64,000 nt of DNA, taken from contig NZ_BSNM01000014.1 in NCBI RefSeq assembly GCF_030159995.1, forward strand, positions 124,001 to 188,000, written 5' to 3'. The first letter of the stretch is position 1; every line of letters starts with the position of its first letter. The DNA comes from Litoribrevibacter albus (GTDB lineage Bacteria > Pseudomonadota > Gammaproteobacteria > Pseudomonadales > Litoribrevibacteraceae). Of the stretch, positions 9,877 to 18,962 are shown piece by piece. The notes beneath the pieces are model-generated. The model was not told where the DNA came from and searched no databases. It saw only the letters and a program-made list of their open reading frames with translations. The translations under genes and the position numbers were made by a program.

Positions 9877-10357
9877 GTAAGTCCATAATTTGTAAGGGAA
9901 AACACGCTTGTTTTAAGAAGGTGGATGAGTCGCTGTAAGCAACCTAAGAACTACTCTGAGATACAAAGTTGAACGTAAGATCGTAACTTTTCTTCTGCTT
10001 CTTAATCTTAAAAAGGTGTTTTCCAAAATTTTCATTCGACAGTTCTAACTTGAAATTATGATGTTAGATTGTCGCCACTATTTTGGTAAACTAACCGCCT
10101 TTCTTCGGAAGGGTGGTGGTTCGCCTTCTCGAAGCCAAAACATCTTGAGCGGTACGATGCTTTGAACCGTAGATTATTTATATATCAAAGATATAGAAAA
10201 ACTATCTTCGGTTTTTCCGTAATTCACCACCGAACGCCCAGTTAATGACAAACATTTAAATAGCATTTTGTGCTTGTCTGCATTAGATAGTCGTATCGGC
10301 GAGGCAGAATATAGCAATAAATCTGCAAGCCATCAATTGAATAGGTTTATAGTTTTT
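9877..10357. promoter_or_regulatory. Divergent rne / rluC intergenic region with probable rne 5' leader
   Basis: This stretch has no gene and separates divergent rne and rluC. In E. coli the equivalent region encodes a long structured rne leader that RNase E itself uses for autoregulation; size and position agree here. Several AT-rich patches (for example around 10170-10200) could be -10 elements, but no promoter can be assigned with confidence. An imperfect hairpin, AAGATA...TATCTT, lies near 10187-10207. Confidence 0.45.
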
Positions 10358-11320
10358 ATGAATTCAGCTCCTGAGAGCAATATTAACGCTGTACAAATCA
10401 TTGATGTGGAAGATGATTATCAAGGTCAGCGTCTCGATAACTTCTTAATCGCTCGTTTAAAGGGTGTGCCTAAGTCAAAAGTGTATCAAATCATTCGTAA
10501 GGGCGAGGTTCGTGTCAATAAGAAGCGAAAGAAGGCTGATTATCGACTTGAAACCGGTGATCAGGTGCGTGTGCCGCCTATTCGAACGGCAGACCCTAAG
10601 CCGGTGGTTAAAGTTTACGACAAGACTCTTAAGTTAATCGAAGACTCTATTATCTTTGAAGATGAGAGTTTTATGGCGATTAATAAGCCATCAGGTATTG
10701 CGGTGCATGGTGGTAGTGGTGTTAGCTGGGGGTTAATTGAAGCGGTAAGACAGATTCGACCGGATGTGCGACGTCTTGAGTTGGTTCATCGTTTGGATCG
10801 GGACACCTCTGGAATCATTCTTATTGCAAAAAAGGGTTCTGTATTGAAGGTGTTTCATCAGTATCTTCAAAGTAAACAAATGCAGAAAATCTATCATGCC
10901 TTGGTGGTTGGGCGTTGGCCGAAGCATAAAAAAGAAGTTGATGTCCCTCTGAGGAAGATTGAGCTGCCTTCAGGTGAACGAATTGTGAAGGTTGATGGTA
11001 AAGGAAAGTCTTCGCTGACGAATTACCGAGTATTGAATGCTTATAAAGGCTTTTCGTTGGTAGAGGCGAGTCCTATTACCGGGCGTACGCACCAGATTCG
11101 GGTTCATTGTCAGTTTGCTGGTTGTCCGATTGTTGGTGATGAAAAGTATTGTCCAGAAGAAGATTTGAAGCTTCAGAAGAGTCTGGGCTTATCTCGTTTG
11201 TGTTTGCATGCCAGAGAATTGAGATTTAAGCATCCAGAGTCTGGTAAGCCGATGACCTTAATTGCTGAGTATGGCTCGGATCTGAAATTTATTCTTAATG
11301 TTGTTCAGGCTGGTGACTGA
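10358..11320 (+). CDS. rluC: 23S rRNA pseudouridine(955/2504/2580) synthase RluC
   Basis: RluC isomerises three uridines of 23S rRNA to pseudouridine. The 320-residue product has an N-terminal S4 RNA-binding domain with QRLDNFLIARLKGVPKSKVY and RKGEVRVNKKRKK. The RluA-type catalytic domain has the active-site Asp in HRLDRDTSGIILIAKK and the motif GRTHQIRVH. The frame stays open upstream to 10268, but ATG 10358 gives the family length (E. coli RluC is 319) and places the S4 domain correctly. It is divergent from rne and followed after one base by the HAD phosphatase, as in pseudomonads. Confidence 0.94.
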   Translation: MNSAPESNINAVQIIDVEDDYQGQRLDNFLIARLKGVPKSKVYQIIRKGEVRVNKKRKKADYRLETGDQVRVPPIRTADPKPVVKVYDKTLKLIEDSIIFEDESFMAINKPSGIAVHGGSGVSWGLIEAVRQIRPDVRRLELVHRLDRDTSGIILIAKKGSVLKVFHQYLQSKQMQKIYHALVVGRWPKHKKEVDVPLRKIELPSGERIVKVDGKGKSSLTNYRVLNAYKGFSLVEASPITGRTHQIRVHCQFAGCPIVGDEKYCPEEDLKLQKSLGLSRLCLHARELRFKHPESGKPMTLIAEYGSDLKFILNVVQAGD

Positions 11321-11321
11321 T

Positions 11322-11984
11322 ATGGCGAAGGGATACGAACTGGTTATCTTTGATTGGGATGGAACTCTGGTTGATAGTGCAGATCTGATTGTGGAATGTA
11401 TGCAGTCTGCCTTTTCTGATTTGAGTCTATCTATACCGACAAATGATGATGTTCGAAATATTATTGGATTAGGTTTAGGTGAGGCCATTGTTGAGTTGAA
11501 TGGTCCGACAAATGATGATGTCGTTCGTCAATTGCGAGAAGCGTATTCGTTACATTTTCATAAGAACGATGTTGACGAGCTTAATGTGTTTTCTGGTGTG
11601 TATGAAATGCTTGAGGCATTGAGAGGTAGTGGCTGCCTGACGGCGGTAGCCACAGGAAAGAGTCGCAAGGGGCTAACACGAGGGTTGTCGCGTTTTAAGT
11701 GTGCAGATCATTTTGTTTCAACTCGCTGTGCAGATGAAACCCGTTCTAAACCTCATCCTTTAATGTTGGAACAAATAATAAATGAAGTAGGCGTTGATCT
11801 GCAGAAGGCTATTATGGTGGGTGATTCCGTTTATGATATGGAAATGGCTCAGCGGATGGGAATGGACTCAGTAGGGGTGACCTATGGTGTCCACTGTTCA
11901 AAACGGTTGGGCGAATATGCTCCAGTTTGTATGGCTGATAATGTGTCGGCTTTGGCTGATTTTTTATTAAATAACGCTAAATAA
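11322..11984 (+). CDS. HAD-superfamily phosphatase, phosphoglycolate-phosphatase-like
   Basis: This 220-residue HAD subfamily IA hydrolase has the nucleophile motif FDWDGTLVDS, a motif II Thr/Ser in AVATGKSRKG, a motif III Lys around RSKPHPLML and motif IV GDSVYDMEMA. The four-helix cap sits between motifs I and II. The substrate cannot be read from sequence; the neighbourhood (after rluC, before an S49 peptidase) is the conserved pseudomonad arrangement. ATG 11322 follows the rluC stop by one base. An in-frame start at 11298 inside rluC would place eight unneeded residues before the core and is less likely. Confidence 0.85.
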   Translation: MAKGYELVIFDWDGTLVDSADLIVECMQSAFSDLSLSIPTNDDVRNIIGLGLGEAIVELNGPTNDDVVRQLREAYSLHFHKNDVDELNVFSGVYEMLEALRGSGCLTAVATGKSRKGLTRGLSRFKCADHFVSTRCADETRSKPHPLMLEQIINEVGVDLQKAIMVGDSVYDMEMAQRMGMDSVGVTYGVHCSKRLGEYAPVCMADNVSALADFLLNNAK

Positions 11985-12062
11985 TTGTATAGAGAACTGG
12001 TATAACGCTAGTTCGTATTGATCAATGCATTCGTTGAAGAATGAACAAAGGAGAACGTTGTT

Positions 12063-13055
12063 GTGTTCGATGATAAAACACGTGAAGCCGTGAATGAAGT
12101 ATCGGCAGGGAATGCGGGCAGTAAAGAGTGGCGACTCATTGAGAAAATGGTAATGAATTTGGCGCTTGAGCAAAAGAAGGCTCGACGTTGGGCGATTTTC
12201 AAATTTTTGATTGTCATTGGCTTTATGTTCTTTGTGTTTTCAGCAACGCTCCAAACAGCAAAGTTGGACAAACAAATGTTGGCGGGTAATCAGCCACATA
12301 CCGCTATGGTTGAAGTGAAAGGCCCTATTATGGCTGATAGTGATGCCAGTGCGGACATTCTAGTAACAGGCTTACGTGAGGCTTTTGAGAGTCCAAACGT
12401 TAAAGGTGTGGTGTTACGGATTAACAGCCCAGGTGGTAGTCCTGTTCAGGCGGGCTATGTTAATGATGAAATTAAACGACTGAAGGCGCTTCATCCTGAG
12501 ATTCCTGTGTATGCAGTTATTTCTGATTTGAGTGCTTCTGGTGCTTATTATATAGCTGTGGCAGCAGATAAAATTTATGCGGATAAGGCCAGTTTGGTCG
12601 GTTCAATTGGTGTGACTGCCTCAAGCTTTGGTTTTGTAGAAACGATTGAAAAGATGGGGGTGGAGCGTCGCACCTTTACAGCAGGTGAGCACAAGGGCTT
12701 TTTGGATCCGTTCTTGCCTGTTAAGGAAGATGAAAAGCAGTTCTGGGAATCGGTGCTTAAAACAACCCATAATCAATTTATTGGCGTAGTGAAAGAAGGG
12801 CGTGGCGATCGTTTGGTTGATAACCCTGATTTGTTTTCTGGGTTGGTTTGGTCGGGAGAGCAAGCAATCGAACTTGGCTTGGTAGATGAGTTGGGTAGCA
12901 GTAGTTATGTGGCAAGAGAAGTTATTGGTGCTGATAAGATTGTAGACTACACGCCTAAGCCTGATCCTTTCCAGGAGTTTACTCGTCGACTGGGAACAAG
13001 TATGGCAATGTACTTTAGTAAAGCATTAGGGATTGAGGCGCCATCGTTAAGATAG
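12063..13055 (+). CDS. sppA: Membrane-anchored S49-family signal peptide peptidase
   Basis: This 330-residue S49 serine peptidase has a Ser/Lys dyad: Ser159 in SDLSASGAYY and Lys211 in GEHKGFLDPF. A single membrane anchor at about residues 43-62 follows a short cytoplasmic N-terminus, so the catalytic domain faces the periplasm. These enzymes degrade cleaved signal peptides in the membrane. It is the short, single-domain form, about half the length of E. coli SppA. The GTG start at 12063 is set by a strong AAAGGAGAA 5-15 bases upstream. It lies between the HAD gene and the convergent maf gene. Confidence 0.9.
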   Translation: MFDDKTREAVNEVSAGNAGSKEWRLIEKMVMNLALEQKKARRWAIFKFLIVIGFMFFVFSATLQTAKLDKQMLAGNQPHTAMVEVKGPIMADSDASADILVTGLREAFESPNVKGVVLRINSPGGSPVQAGYVNDEIKRLKALHPEIPVYAVISDLSASGAYYIAVAADKIYADKASLVGSIGVTASSFGFVETIEKMGVERRTFTAGEHKGFLDPFLPVKEDEKQFWESVLKTTHNQFIGVVKEGRGDRLVDNPDLFSGLVWSGEQAIELGLVDELGSSSYVAREVIGADKIVDYTPKPDPFQEFTRRLGTSMAMYFSKALGIEAPSLR

Positions 13056-13090
13056 TTTCATCAATTTTTAGTGGTTAAACTATAGATAAT

Positions 13091-13118
13091 AAAAAAGGAG
13101 GCGGTGGCCTCCTTTTTT
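13091..13118. terminator. Bidirectional terminator between sppA and maf
   Basis: AAAAAAGGAGGC, loop GGTG, GCCTCCTTTTTT: a 12-bp perfect stem with six-base A and T tracts, between convergent genes. Confidence 0.92.
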
Positions 13119-13150
13119 ATTGTGTGCTTTTCCGATTGTCTAGCGCTTGA

Positions 13151-13738
13151 TTAGGCGAGAATGTTTACGCCTTCGTTTTCCAGCATTCTATTCAATTTAA
13201 TGAGTGGTAAACCGATTAGGGTGTTAGGGTCTTCGCCTTCCAGTTTTTCAAATAGTGCGATTCCCAATGCTTCGCTTTTGAAGCTTCCTGCGCACTTGAG
13301 TACATCTTCTTTATCTACATAATTGCTGGCTTGTTCTTCTGTGAGCTTCCTAAAGGTCACGTAAAAAGGTTCAACTAACGATTGGTATTCGCCAGTTGAA
13401 GCATTAAGTAAGCATAGGCCTGTATGGAAGGTAACTGTTTTGCCAGACATGCTCATCAGTTGTTTGATTGCGTTTTCTTTAGTGTGAGGTTTGCCTAGGG
13501 CTAGGCCGTCAACTTCTGCTACCTGGTCTGAGGCGATGATTAGGCCAGTGTCTAAATTTTTAGCAACTGCTTTGGCTTTTTCGATGGATAGTCTTAATGA
13601 CAGCTCGTTCGGTGATTCACTGGCTTTAGGAGACTCGTCAATATCAGGACTGATGCACTGGTAATCAATTTGGAATTTATCAAGAAGTTGTCTTCTAAAA
13701 GGAGAGGAAGAAGCTAAAATAACAGGAGTAGTGGGCAT
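13151..13738 (-). CDS. Maf-family nucleotide pyrophosphatase (7-methyl-GTP type)
   Basis: This 195-residue Maf/HAM1-fold pyrophosphatase is proposed to clear modified nucleotides from the pool. The N-terminal substrate loop is LASSSPFRRQLL; the catalytic region has SDQVAEVDG and GKP. The family distinguishes a YhdE clade (dTTP/UTP) from a YceF clade (m7GTP). Placement next to yceD-rpmF-plsX, as in E. coli and Pseudomonas, points to the YceF clade. It is transcribed divergently from yceD across a short gap holding both promoters. Confidence 0.9.
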   Translation of the reverse strand: MPTTPVILASSSPFRRQLLDKFQIDYQCISPDIDESPKASESPNELSLRLSIEKAKAVAKNLDTGLIIASDQVAEVDGLALGKPHTKENAIKQLMSMSGKTVTFHTGLCLLNASTGEYQSLVEPFYVTFRKLTEEQASNYVDKEDVLKCAGSFKSEALGIALFEKLEGEDPNTLIGLPLIKLNRMLENEGVNILA

Positions 13739-13854
13739 AATATTTTCTTAATAGCTCTGCTGTACAAGATGAAGTGCATTTTAATGCTAAATTGTCGGTT
13801 TTTCATCAATTTACCTTTGACAGAGCTAAGATCTGTCCCTATTATGGCGCCCTT

Positions 13855-14385
13855 ATGTCAAAGTCATCATTACCAGATTATGTAAATCCACGTCGATTGG
13901 CTGTTCAGGGCATGGCTCTGGAAGGTCAAATTTCGGCTGATTCCTTCAAAAGAATTGCTGAAGTGGCAACTATTACGAGTCAAGGTGTTGAGGTGTCTTT
14001 AAAGTTCTTCTGTGATGAAGAAAACTTTAAAGTGATCTCGGGTACTGTCGAAGTGGAACTTGATTTGGATTGTCAGCGGTGTTTGAGCCCGGTAAATGTT
14101 AAGGTGATTAGCGATTTTGAAGTGGCTATTGCAGCCAGTGATGAATCGGCCAAAAATATCCCGAAACATTATGAGCCGGTCATTGTTGAGGAAGATACCC
14201 TCGAACTTGTACCGCTGATTGAAGAAGAGCTTATACTGGCCTTGCCAATGCATGCTTATCACGATGATTGTGATGTACAAATGTCTTTTGGCGAGACTGA
14301 ATTAGACGCTGCAGAAGTGGAAGAAACTACCCCTAATCCATTTCATGTGCTAGCAAATTTGAAAGTGGGTAAATCAAAGAATTAG
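13855..14385 (+). CDS. yceD: YceD / DUF177 family protein, possible 23S rRNA accumulation factor
   Basis: The 176-residue product matches E. coli YceD. It carries a CQRCLSPV motif (paired Cys), an acidic middle, the segment EEELILALPMHAYHDDC and the C-terminal NPFHVLANLKVGK. YceD-family proteins are linked to 23S rRNA accumulation and are almost always encoded directly upstream of rpmF, as here (12-base gap). The upstream frame extends to 13774, but ATG 13855 gives the family length and N-terminus. It is the first gene of the rpmF-plsX-fab operon. Confidence 0.9.
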   Translation: MSKSSLPDYVNPRRLAVQGMALEGQISADSFKRIAEVATITSQGVEVSLKFFCDEENFKVISGTVEVELDLDCQRCLSPVNVKVISDFEVAIAASDESAKNIPKHYEPVIVEEDTLELVPLIEEELILALPMHAYHDDCDVQMSFGETELDAAEVEETTPNPFHVLANLKVGKSKN

Positions 14386-14397
14386 GAGCAATCAGGC

Positions 14398-14589
14398 ATG
14401 GCTGTTCAAAAAAGCAAAAAGACTCGTTCTAAGCGTGGTATGCGTCGTTCACATGACGCTCTAACTGGCGCTGCGTTGTCTATTGACGCAACAACTGGTG
14501 AAAAACATCTTCGTCACCACATTACTGCAGACGGTTTCTACCGTGGCAAGCAAGTTGTTGCTAAAGCAGAAGCTGCTGACGAAGAGTAA
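14398..14589 (+). CDS. rpmF: 50S ribosomal protein L32
   Basis: This 63-residue basic protein starts [20 protein letters not shown], the invariant L32 N-terminus, followed by the HLRHHIT and GFYRGK segments. As in most gammaproteobacteria the zinc-binding Cys of other L32 forms are absent. Strong SD TTAGGAG. It lies between yceD and plsX, coupling ribosome and membrane-lipid synthesis in one transcript. Confidence 0.97.
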   Translation: MAVQKSKKTRSKRGMRRSHDALTGAALSIDATTGEKHLRHHITADGFYRGKQVVAKAEAADEE

Positions 14590-14597
14590 GATCTAGT

Positions 14598-15593
14598 ATG
14601 ATCACCATTGCGGTTGATGCAATGGGTGGGGATTACGGCCCACAGATCACGATATCGGGCGCCCTCAAGTGTCTTGAGATGGTGCCTGATCTTCGACTTA
14701 TTCTGGTCGGGGATCAAGAGCAAATCCTTCCTTTAATACCTCATAATTTATCGTCGTTTGTTGAAGTGGTTCATACCGACCAGTGGGTTGCTATGGATGA
14801 CAAGCCTTCGAAAGCCCTTCGTGGTTTGCCAAATTCGTCTATGAAGTTGGCGGCTCAGTGTGTGGCTGAAGGTAAAGCAGATGCATTGGTGAGCGCTGGT
14901 AATACTGGTGCCTTAATGGCAATTAGTCGACATGTGTTGCAAACACTTCCTGGTATTGATCGCCCGGCGATTATGGCTCGTTTGCCTGTTCGTGAAGGGG
15001 CAACTTATATGTTGGATCTCGGAGCGAATGTGGATTGTCAGGCTGAGCATTTATATCAGTTTGCTGTTATGGGAACTGCATTTGCGGCTGCTAATGGTCA
15101 TGTTGTGCAACCTAAAGTGGCTTTGTTGAATGTGGGTGTTGAGTCAATCAAGGGAAATCAGCAAGTGCGTTTAGCTTCTCATCAAATTGCTCAATGCGAT
15201 GCGTTGAACTTTATTGGGTTTGTAGAAGGTAATGAGCTGTTTTCAGGTAAGGCTGATGTCATTGTATGTGACGGATTTGTCGGTAATGTTGCTTTAAAAG
15301 CTTCAGAGAGTGTCATGAGGCTGGCAGTTGATAAGATTCAGAAACGTTTGTCCGTTTGGTGGCTTAAGTGGTTGGGGTTGTTTTTAAAACCTATCCTCAA
15401 GGGCTTAGCCAGAGAGTTGGATCCAACGTATTTAAATGGCGCTCTTTTAGTTGGTTTGAACGGCATTGTGGTGAAAAGTCATGGTGCCTCTGATGAACAG
15501 GGCTTCAGTAATGCAATCATGCAGGCTTATCGAGAGGTTAGTAATAAGTCTAATGATCATTTTGAAGCAATTATGGATCAGATAGAGTTTTAG
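14598..15593 (+). CDS. plsX: Phosphate acyltransferase PlsX
   Basis: PlsX makes acyl-phosphate from acyl-ACP for PlsY, the first step of phospholipid synthesis, as a peripheral membrane enzyme. The 331 residues include the N-terminal IAVDAMGGDYGP, the central VSAGNTGALMAIS, the GANVDC segment and C-terminal GASDEQGFSNAI. Length matches the family. It sits 8 bases after rpmF and 8 bases before fabD in the fab operon. Confidence 0.96.
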   Translation: MITIAVDAMGGDYGPQITISGALKCLEMVPDLRLILVGDQEQILPLIPHNLSSFVEVVHTDQWVAMDDKPSKALRGLPNSSMKLAAQCVAEGKADALVSAGNTGALMAISRHVLQTLPGIDRPAIMARLPVREGATYMLDLGANVDCQAEHLYQFAVMGTAFAAANGHVVQPKVALLNVGVESIKGNQQVRLASHQIAQCDALNFIGFVEGNELFSGKADVIVCDGFVGNVALKASESVMRLAVDKIQKRLSVWWLKWLGLFLKPILKGLARELDPTYLNGALLVGLNGIVVKSHGASDEQGFSNAIMQAYREVSNKSNDHFEAIMDQIEF

Positions 15594-15601
15594 GAGTAAT
15601 T

Positions 15602-16513
15602 ATGACCCGCGCGTTTGTATTTCCGGGGCAAGGCTCTCAATCAGTAGCTATGGGGCGTGAGTATTTCGAAGCATCTGCAGTATTTAAGGATACTCTAACA
15701 GAAGCTTCTGATGCCCTGGGCTATGATTTATGGGATCTTATTGTTAATAATCCCGATGATAAATTAAATCAGACAGAGTTTACCCAGCCTGCTTTGCTGG
15801 CTGTTTCAATTGGTATGTACCGTACTGCAGTGTCTAAGTTTGATTCTTCTCCTGTTGCGGTTGCTGGTCACAGTTTGGGTGAATATTCTGCTCTTGTTGC
15901 GGCTGAGGCTCTTTCTTTTTCGGATGCATTGAGAACTGTGCAGGCTCGTGGACAGTTTATGCAGCAGGCTGTCCCGGCAGGTGAGGGTGCTATGGCGGCG
16001 GTGCTTGGTTTAGAGCAGGCCAAAATAGAAGAGATTTGTGCTTCTGTAGAAGGCGTTGTTGAGGCTGCAAATATTAATGCGCCAGGGCAAATTGTTATTG
16101 CTGGGGCAAAAACATCTGTTCAAGCGGTTCTTCCTCTATTGAAAGAATCTGGCGCTAAGCGTGCGCTTGAATTGCCAGTAAGTGTTCCTTCTCATTGCAG
16201 TTTGATGAAGCCGGCAGCTGAAAAACTTAAGGAGTTGCTGGCAGATGTAGATTTAAAAATGCCGGTAATTCCTGTTATTCACAATGTTTCGGCAGAAACT
16301 GCTCAGTCAGAAGAAAATATTAGAGAGCTGTTGGTTAGTCAGCTTTATCGCTCAGTTCGTTGGGTTGAGTGTGTTGAAGCGCTAAAGGGCTATTCAATAG
16401 ATGGGCTTGTTGAGTGTGGTGCTGGAAATGTCCTAACTGGTTTGACTAAGCGTATTGATAAAACGCTTCCTTGTGTCACATTAAATTCGATGTCTGCGTT
16501 AGAAGAATTGTAA
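15602..16513 (+). CDS. fabD: Malonyl-CoA:ACP transacylase FabD
   Basis: FabD loads malonyl groups from CoA onto acyl carrier protein. The 303 residues carry the N-terminal FVFPGQGSQ motif. The nucleophile Ser91 is in GHSLGEYSA, and the catalytic His198 is in SVPSHCSLM. A GQIVIAG motif and the C-terminal NVLTGLTKRI are also present. SD AGGAG lies 5 bases before the ATG. fabG starts 14 bases downstream. Confidence 0.97.
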   Translation: MTRAFVFPGQGSQSVAMGREYFEASAVFKDTLTEASDALGYDLWDLIVNNPDDKLNQTEFTQPALLAVSIGMYRTAVSKFDSSPVAVAGHSLGEYSALVAAEALSFSDALRTVQARGQFMQQAVPAGEGAMAAVLGLEQAKIEEICASVEGVVEAANINAPGQIVIAGAKTSVQAVLPLLKESGAKRALELPVSVPSHCSLMKPAAEKLKELLADVDLKMPVIPVIHNVSAETAQSEENIRELLVSQLYRSVRWVECVEALKGYSIDGLVECGAGNVLTGLTKRIDKTLPCVTLNSMSALEEL

Positions 16514-16527
16514 GCGAGGATAATGGA

Positions 16528-17259
16528 ATGTCGGATCAAAAAGTTGCTCTTGTAACAGGAGCGAGTCGCGGAATTGGTGCTGCAATCGCAGCTAAATTGG
16601 TTGCCCAAGGGTTTTATGTGATCGGAACAGCAACCTCTGACTCTGGCGCTGAAAATATCTCTCGGGCATTGGGTGAGCAAGGTTGTGGTAAGGCCCTTGA
16701 TGTCAGCTCCGATGAAGCTGTTGCTGAGTTTTTCAAGCAGTTAAAAGCAGATGATCAGCTACCATTGGTGGTAGTGAATAATGCAGGGATTACTGATGAT
16801 GGTCTTTCTTTACGAATGAAAGAAAGCCAGTGGCAGAGAGTGATTGATACCAATTTAACGGGTTCATTTCGTGTTGCTCAGGCGGCTCTGAAGGCTATGA
16901 CTAAAGCTAGATGGGGGCGCGTTGTAAATATTTCTTCGGTGGTTGCCCAGGCTGGAAATCCAGGGCAAGCAAACTACTGTGCGGCCAAGGCTGGCCTTGA
17001 AGGAATGACTCGATCTTTAGCAAAAGAGTTGGCTAATCGAAATATCACCTTCAACTGTGTGGCCCCCGGTTTTATCGCCTCGGATATGACTGAAGCACTA
17101 AATGATCAGCAAAAAGATGCAATTCTTGGTCAAATTCCTATGGGGCGCATGGGGAATCCAGATGAAATTGCAGCGGTAGTATCATTTCTAAGTTCAGAAG
17201 AGGCATCGTACATAACTGGCCAGGTGATACAGGTCAATGGCGGTATGTATTTGAATTGA
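16528..17259 (+). CDS. fabG: 3-oxoacyl-[ACP] reductase FabG
   Basis: This 243-residue classical short-chain reductase does the NADPH-dependent reduction of beta-ketoacyl-ACP. The cofactor loop is TGASRGIGAA and the catalytic Ser137, Tyr150 and Lys154 lie in NISSVVAQ and ANYCAAKAG. It also has VNNAGIT, NCVAPGFI and a C-terminal GQVIQVNGGMYLN. ATG 16528 follows GCGAGGA; a longer frame into fabD is rejected. Operon position between fabD and acpP is canonical. Confidence 0.97.
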   Translation: MSDQKVALVTGASRGIGAAIAAKLVAQGFYVIGTATSDSGAENISRALGEQGCGKALDVSSDEAVAEFFKQLKADDQLPLVVVNNAGITDDGLSLRMKESQWQRVIDTNLTGSFRVAQAALKAMTKARWGRVVNISSVVAQAGNPGQANYCAAKAGLEGMTRSLAKELANRNITFNCVAPGFIASDMTEALNDQQKDAILGQIPMGRMGNPDEIAAVVSFLSSEEASYITGQVIQVNGGMYLN

Positions 17260-17342
17260 TTTTGGGTTTTTACAGGCAATAGAGTAGATCTGTTCATTGA
17301 CAACTCTTACTTTAAAACCTATAAAGATCCTTTAATTTGTAC

Positions 17343-17372
17343 TTGCGGTTGTTTGATCGCTTTAGATACACT
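17343..17372 (+). promoter_or_regulatory. Putative acpP promoter
   Basis: TTGCGG (17343-17348) and TACACT (17367-17372) are separated by 18 bases, in the 153-bp gap between fabG and acpP. A dedicated strong promoter for acpP is expected, because ACP is one of the most abundant proteins. The assignment is by eye only. Confidence 0.45.
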
Positions 17373-17412
17373 AGCAACCACTTAATTAATACTATTGGGA
17401 GAATGTTCGCTC

Positions 17413-17646
17413 ATGAGCACAATTGAAGAGCGCGTCAAGAAGATTGTTTGTGAACAATTGGGTGTTAAGGAAGAAGATGTAAATCCTTCCTCCTCTTTTG
17501 TAGACGACCTTGGTGCAGACTCACTAGATACTGTTGAGTTGGTTATGGCTTTGGAAGAGGAATTTGAGACTGAAATTCCAGATGAAGAAGCTGAGAAGCT
17601 AACCACTGTTCAAGATGCGATTGATTACGTCGTAGCGAACCTTTGA
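17413..17646 (+). CDS. acpP: Acyl carrier protein
   Basis: This 77-residue, very acidic protein starts [20 protein letters not shown]. Ser37 in [11 protein letters not shown] is the 4'-phosphopantetheine attachment site. It carries growing acyl chains for FabD, FabG and FabF, encoded around it. ATG 17413 has GGGAG upstream at somewhat long spacing; the TTG at 17395 would add six residues unlike the family. A strong terminator follows, so acpP can be made as a short, abundant transcript. Confidence 0.98.
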   Translation: MSTIEERVKKIVCEQLGVKEEDVNPSSSFVDDLGADSLDTVELVMALEEEFETEIPDEEAEKLTTVQDAIDYVVANL

Positions 17647-17665
17647 TTCTCTCTCAGGTTTGATG

Positions 17666-17690
17666 AAAAGCCGCCTTTCAGGCGGCTTTT
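17666..17690 (+). terminator. Terminator after acpP
   Basis: AAAAGCCGCC, loop TTTCA, GGCGGCTTTT: a 10-bp perfect stem followed by T-rich sequence, just before fabF. It probably attenuates read-through from acpP into fabF. Confidence 0.88.
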
Positions 17691-17720
17691 CTGTGTCTGA
17701 AGAATAGATTGGTGGAGAAG

Positions 17721-18962
17721 ATGCAAGGTAGGAGAGTTGTTGTCACAGGAATGGGGTGTATATCTCCATTAGGGCATACTGTCGAGAGTACATGGAGTAA
17801 GGTTAAATCTGGTACTTCAGGAATTACGCGAATTGATGCGTTTGATGTTAGTTCCTATCCGGTAACATTTAGCGGTTCTGTGAAAGGGTTTGACGGTGAA
17901 TCCTTGTTTGGTAAAAAAGAGTGCCGCAAGATGGATCTCTTTATTCAGTATGGAATGGCCTCTTCAATCGAAGCGTTTAATGATGCCGGCTTGAAGGACT
18001 CTGAGTTCGATCCTGAACGATTTGGTGTCGCTTTTGGTTCAGGCATAGGTGGCATAAGCACGATTGAAGCAAATCACCATGAAATGATGGCTCGTGGGCT
18101 TCGTCGGGTTTCTCCGTTTTTTATACCGTCTGTTATTGTGAACATGCTAGCTGGTCACGTATCCATGCGGTTTGGTCTGAAAGGGCCAAATGTGGCGGTG
18201 TCTACGGCATGTGCATCCGGAACGCATAACATTGGTTATGCGGCGAGAGCGATTGCCTATGGCGATGCTGATTTAATGATGGCTGGTGCTGCCGAGATGT
18301 GCACAACTGAACTTGGTTTGGCAGGCTTCTGCGCTTCTAAAGCGTTGTCGACTCGTAATGATGCACCTGAACAAGCGTCTCGTCCGTGGGATGCTGATAG
18401 GGATGGATTTGTGTTAGGTGACGGTGGTGCGTCATTGGTGCTTGAGGAATACAATCATGCCAAGGCAAGAGGTGCTCGTATTTATGGCGAAGTGTTAGGC
18501 TTTGGGATGAGTGGAGACGCGTATCACATCACTGCACCAAGAGAGGATGGAGAGGGCGCTCAGCGAGCAATGAAGGCTGCTTTGGCTGATGCGTCGATAT
18601 CTGCGGGCGATGTTGGTTATGTTAATGCTCATGCAACCTCAACCAAGTTAGGTGATTTGGCAGAGTGTCAGGCTGTTAAAGGTGTATTTGGATCGAAAGC
18701 TCATGATGTAAGGGTTAGCTCTACCAAGAGTATGACAGGGCATTTGTTGGGGGCAGCAGGCGCTCTTGAATCTGTGTTTTCCCTAAAAGCATTACAAGAA
18801 CAGATTGCTCCGCCAACCATTAATCTGGAGAATCCGGATGAGTCGTGTGATCTGAACTTCGTCGCTAATTCAGCTCAGGAATTCAATTCGGATGCTGTTA
18901 TGAACAATTCTTTTGGATTTGGCGGAACGAATGCTTCGTTGATTTTTGGTCGGTGTTCATAA
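17721..18962 (+). CDS. fabF: 3-oxoacyl-[ACP] synthase II FabF
   Basis: This condensing enzyme extends acyl-ACP with malonyl-ACP and is important for unsaturated chain elongation and temperature adaptation. The 413 residues have Cys164 in [10 protein letters not shown], His304 in [11 protein letters not shown] and His341 in [10 protein letters not shown]. The C-terminal [15 protein letters not shown] is also present. ATG 17721 follows GGTGGAG directly; TTG 17709 and GTG 17712 overlap that SD and are rejected. The stop shares one base with the pabC start. Confidence 0.97.
   Translation: MQGRRVVVTGMGCISPLGHTVESTWSKVKSGTSGITRIDAFDVSSYPVTFSGSVKGFDGESLFGKKECRKMDLFIQYGMASSIEAFNDAGLKDSEFDPERFGVAFGSGIGGISTIEANHHEMMARGLRRVSPFFIPSVIVNMLAGHVSMRFGLKGPNVAVSTACASGTHNIGYAARAIAYGDADLMMAGAAEMCTTELGLAGFCASKALSTRNDAPEQASRPWDADRDGFVLGDGGASLVLEEYNHAKARGARIYGEVLGFGMSGDAYHITAPREDGEGAQRAMKAALADASISAGDVGYVNAHATSTKLGDLAECQAVKGVFGSKAHDVRVSSTKSMTGHLLGAAGALESVFSLKALQEQIAPPTINLENPDESCDLNFVANSAQEFNSDAVMNNSFGFGGTNASLIFGRCS

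Noticed and set aside
10268-10357. Thirty-residue N-terminal extension of RluC
   Set aside because: ATG 10358 matches the family length and S4-domain position; the extension is probably untranslated leader.
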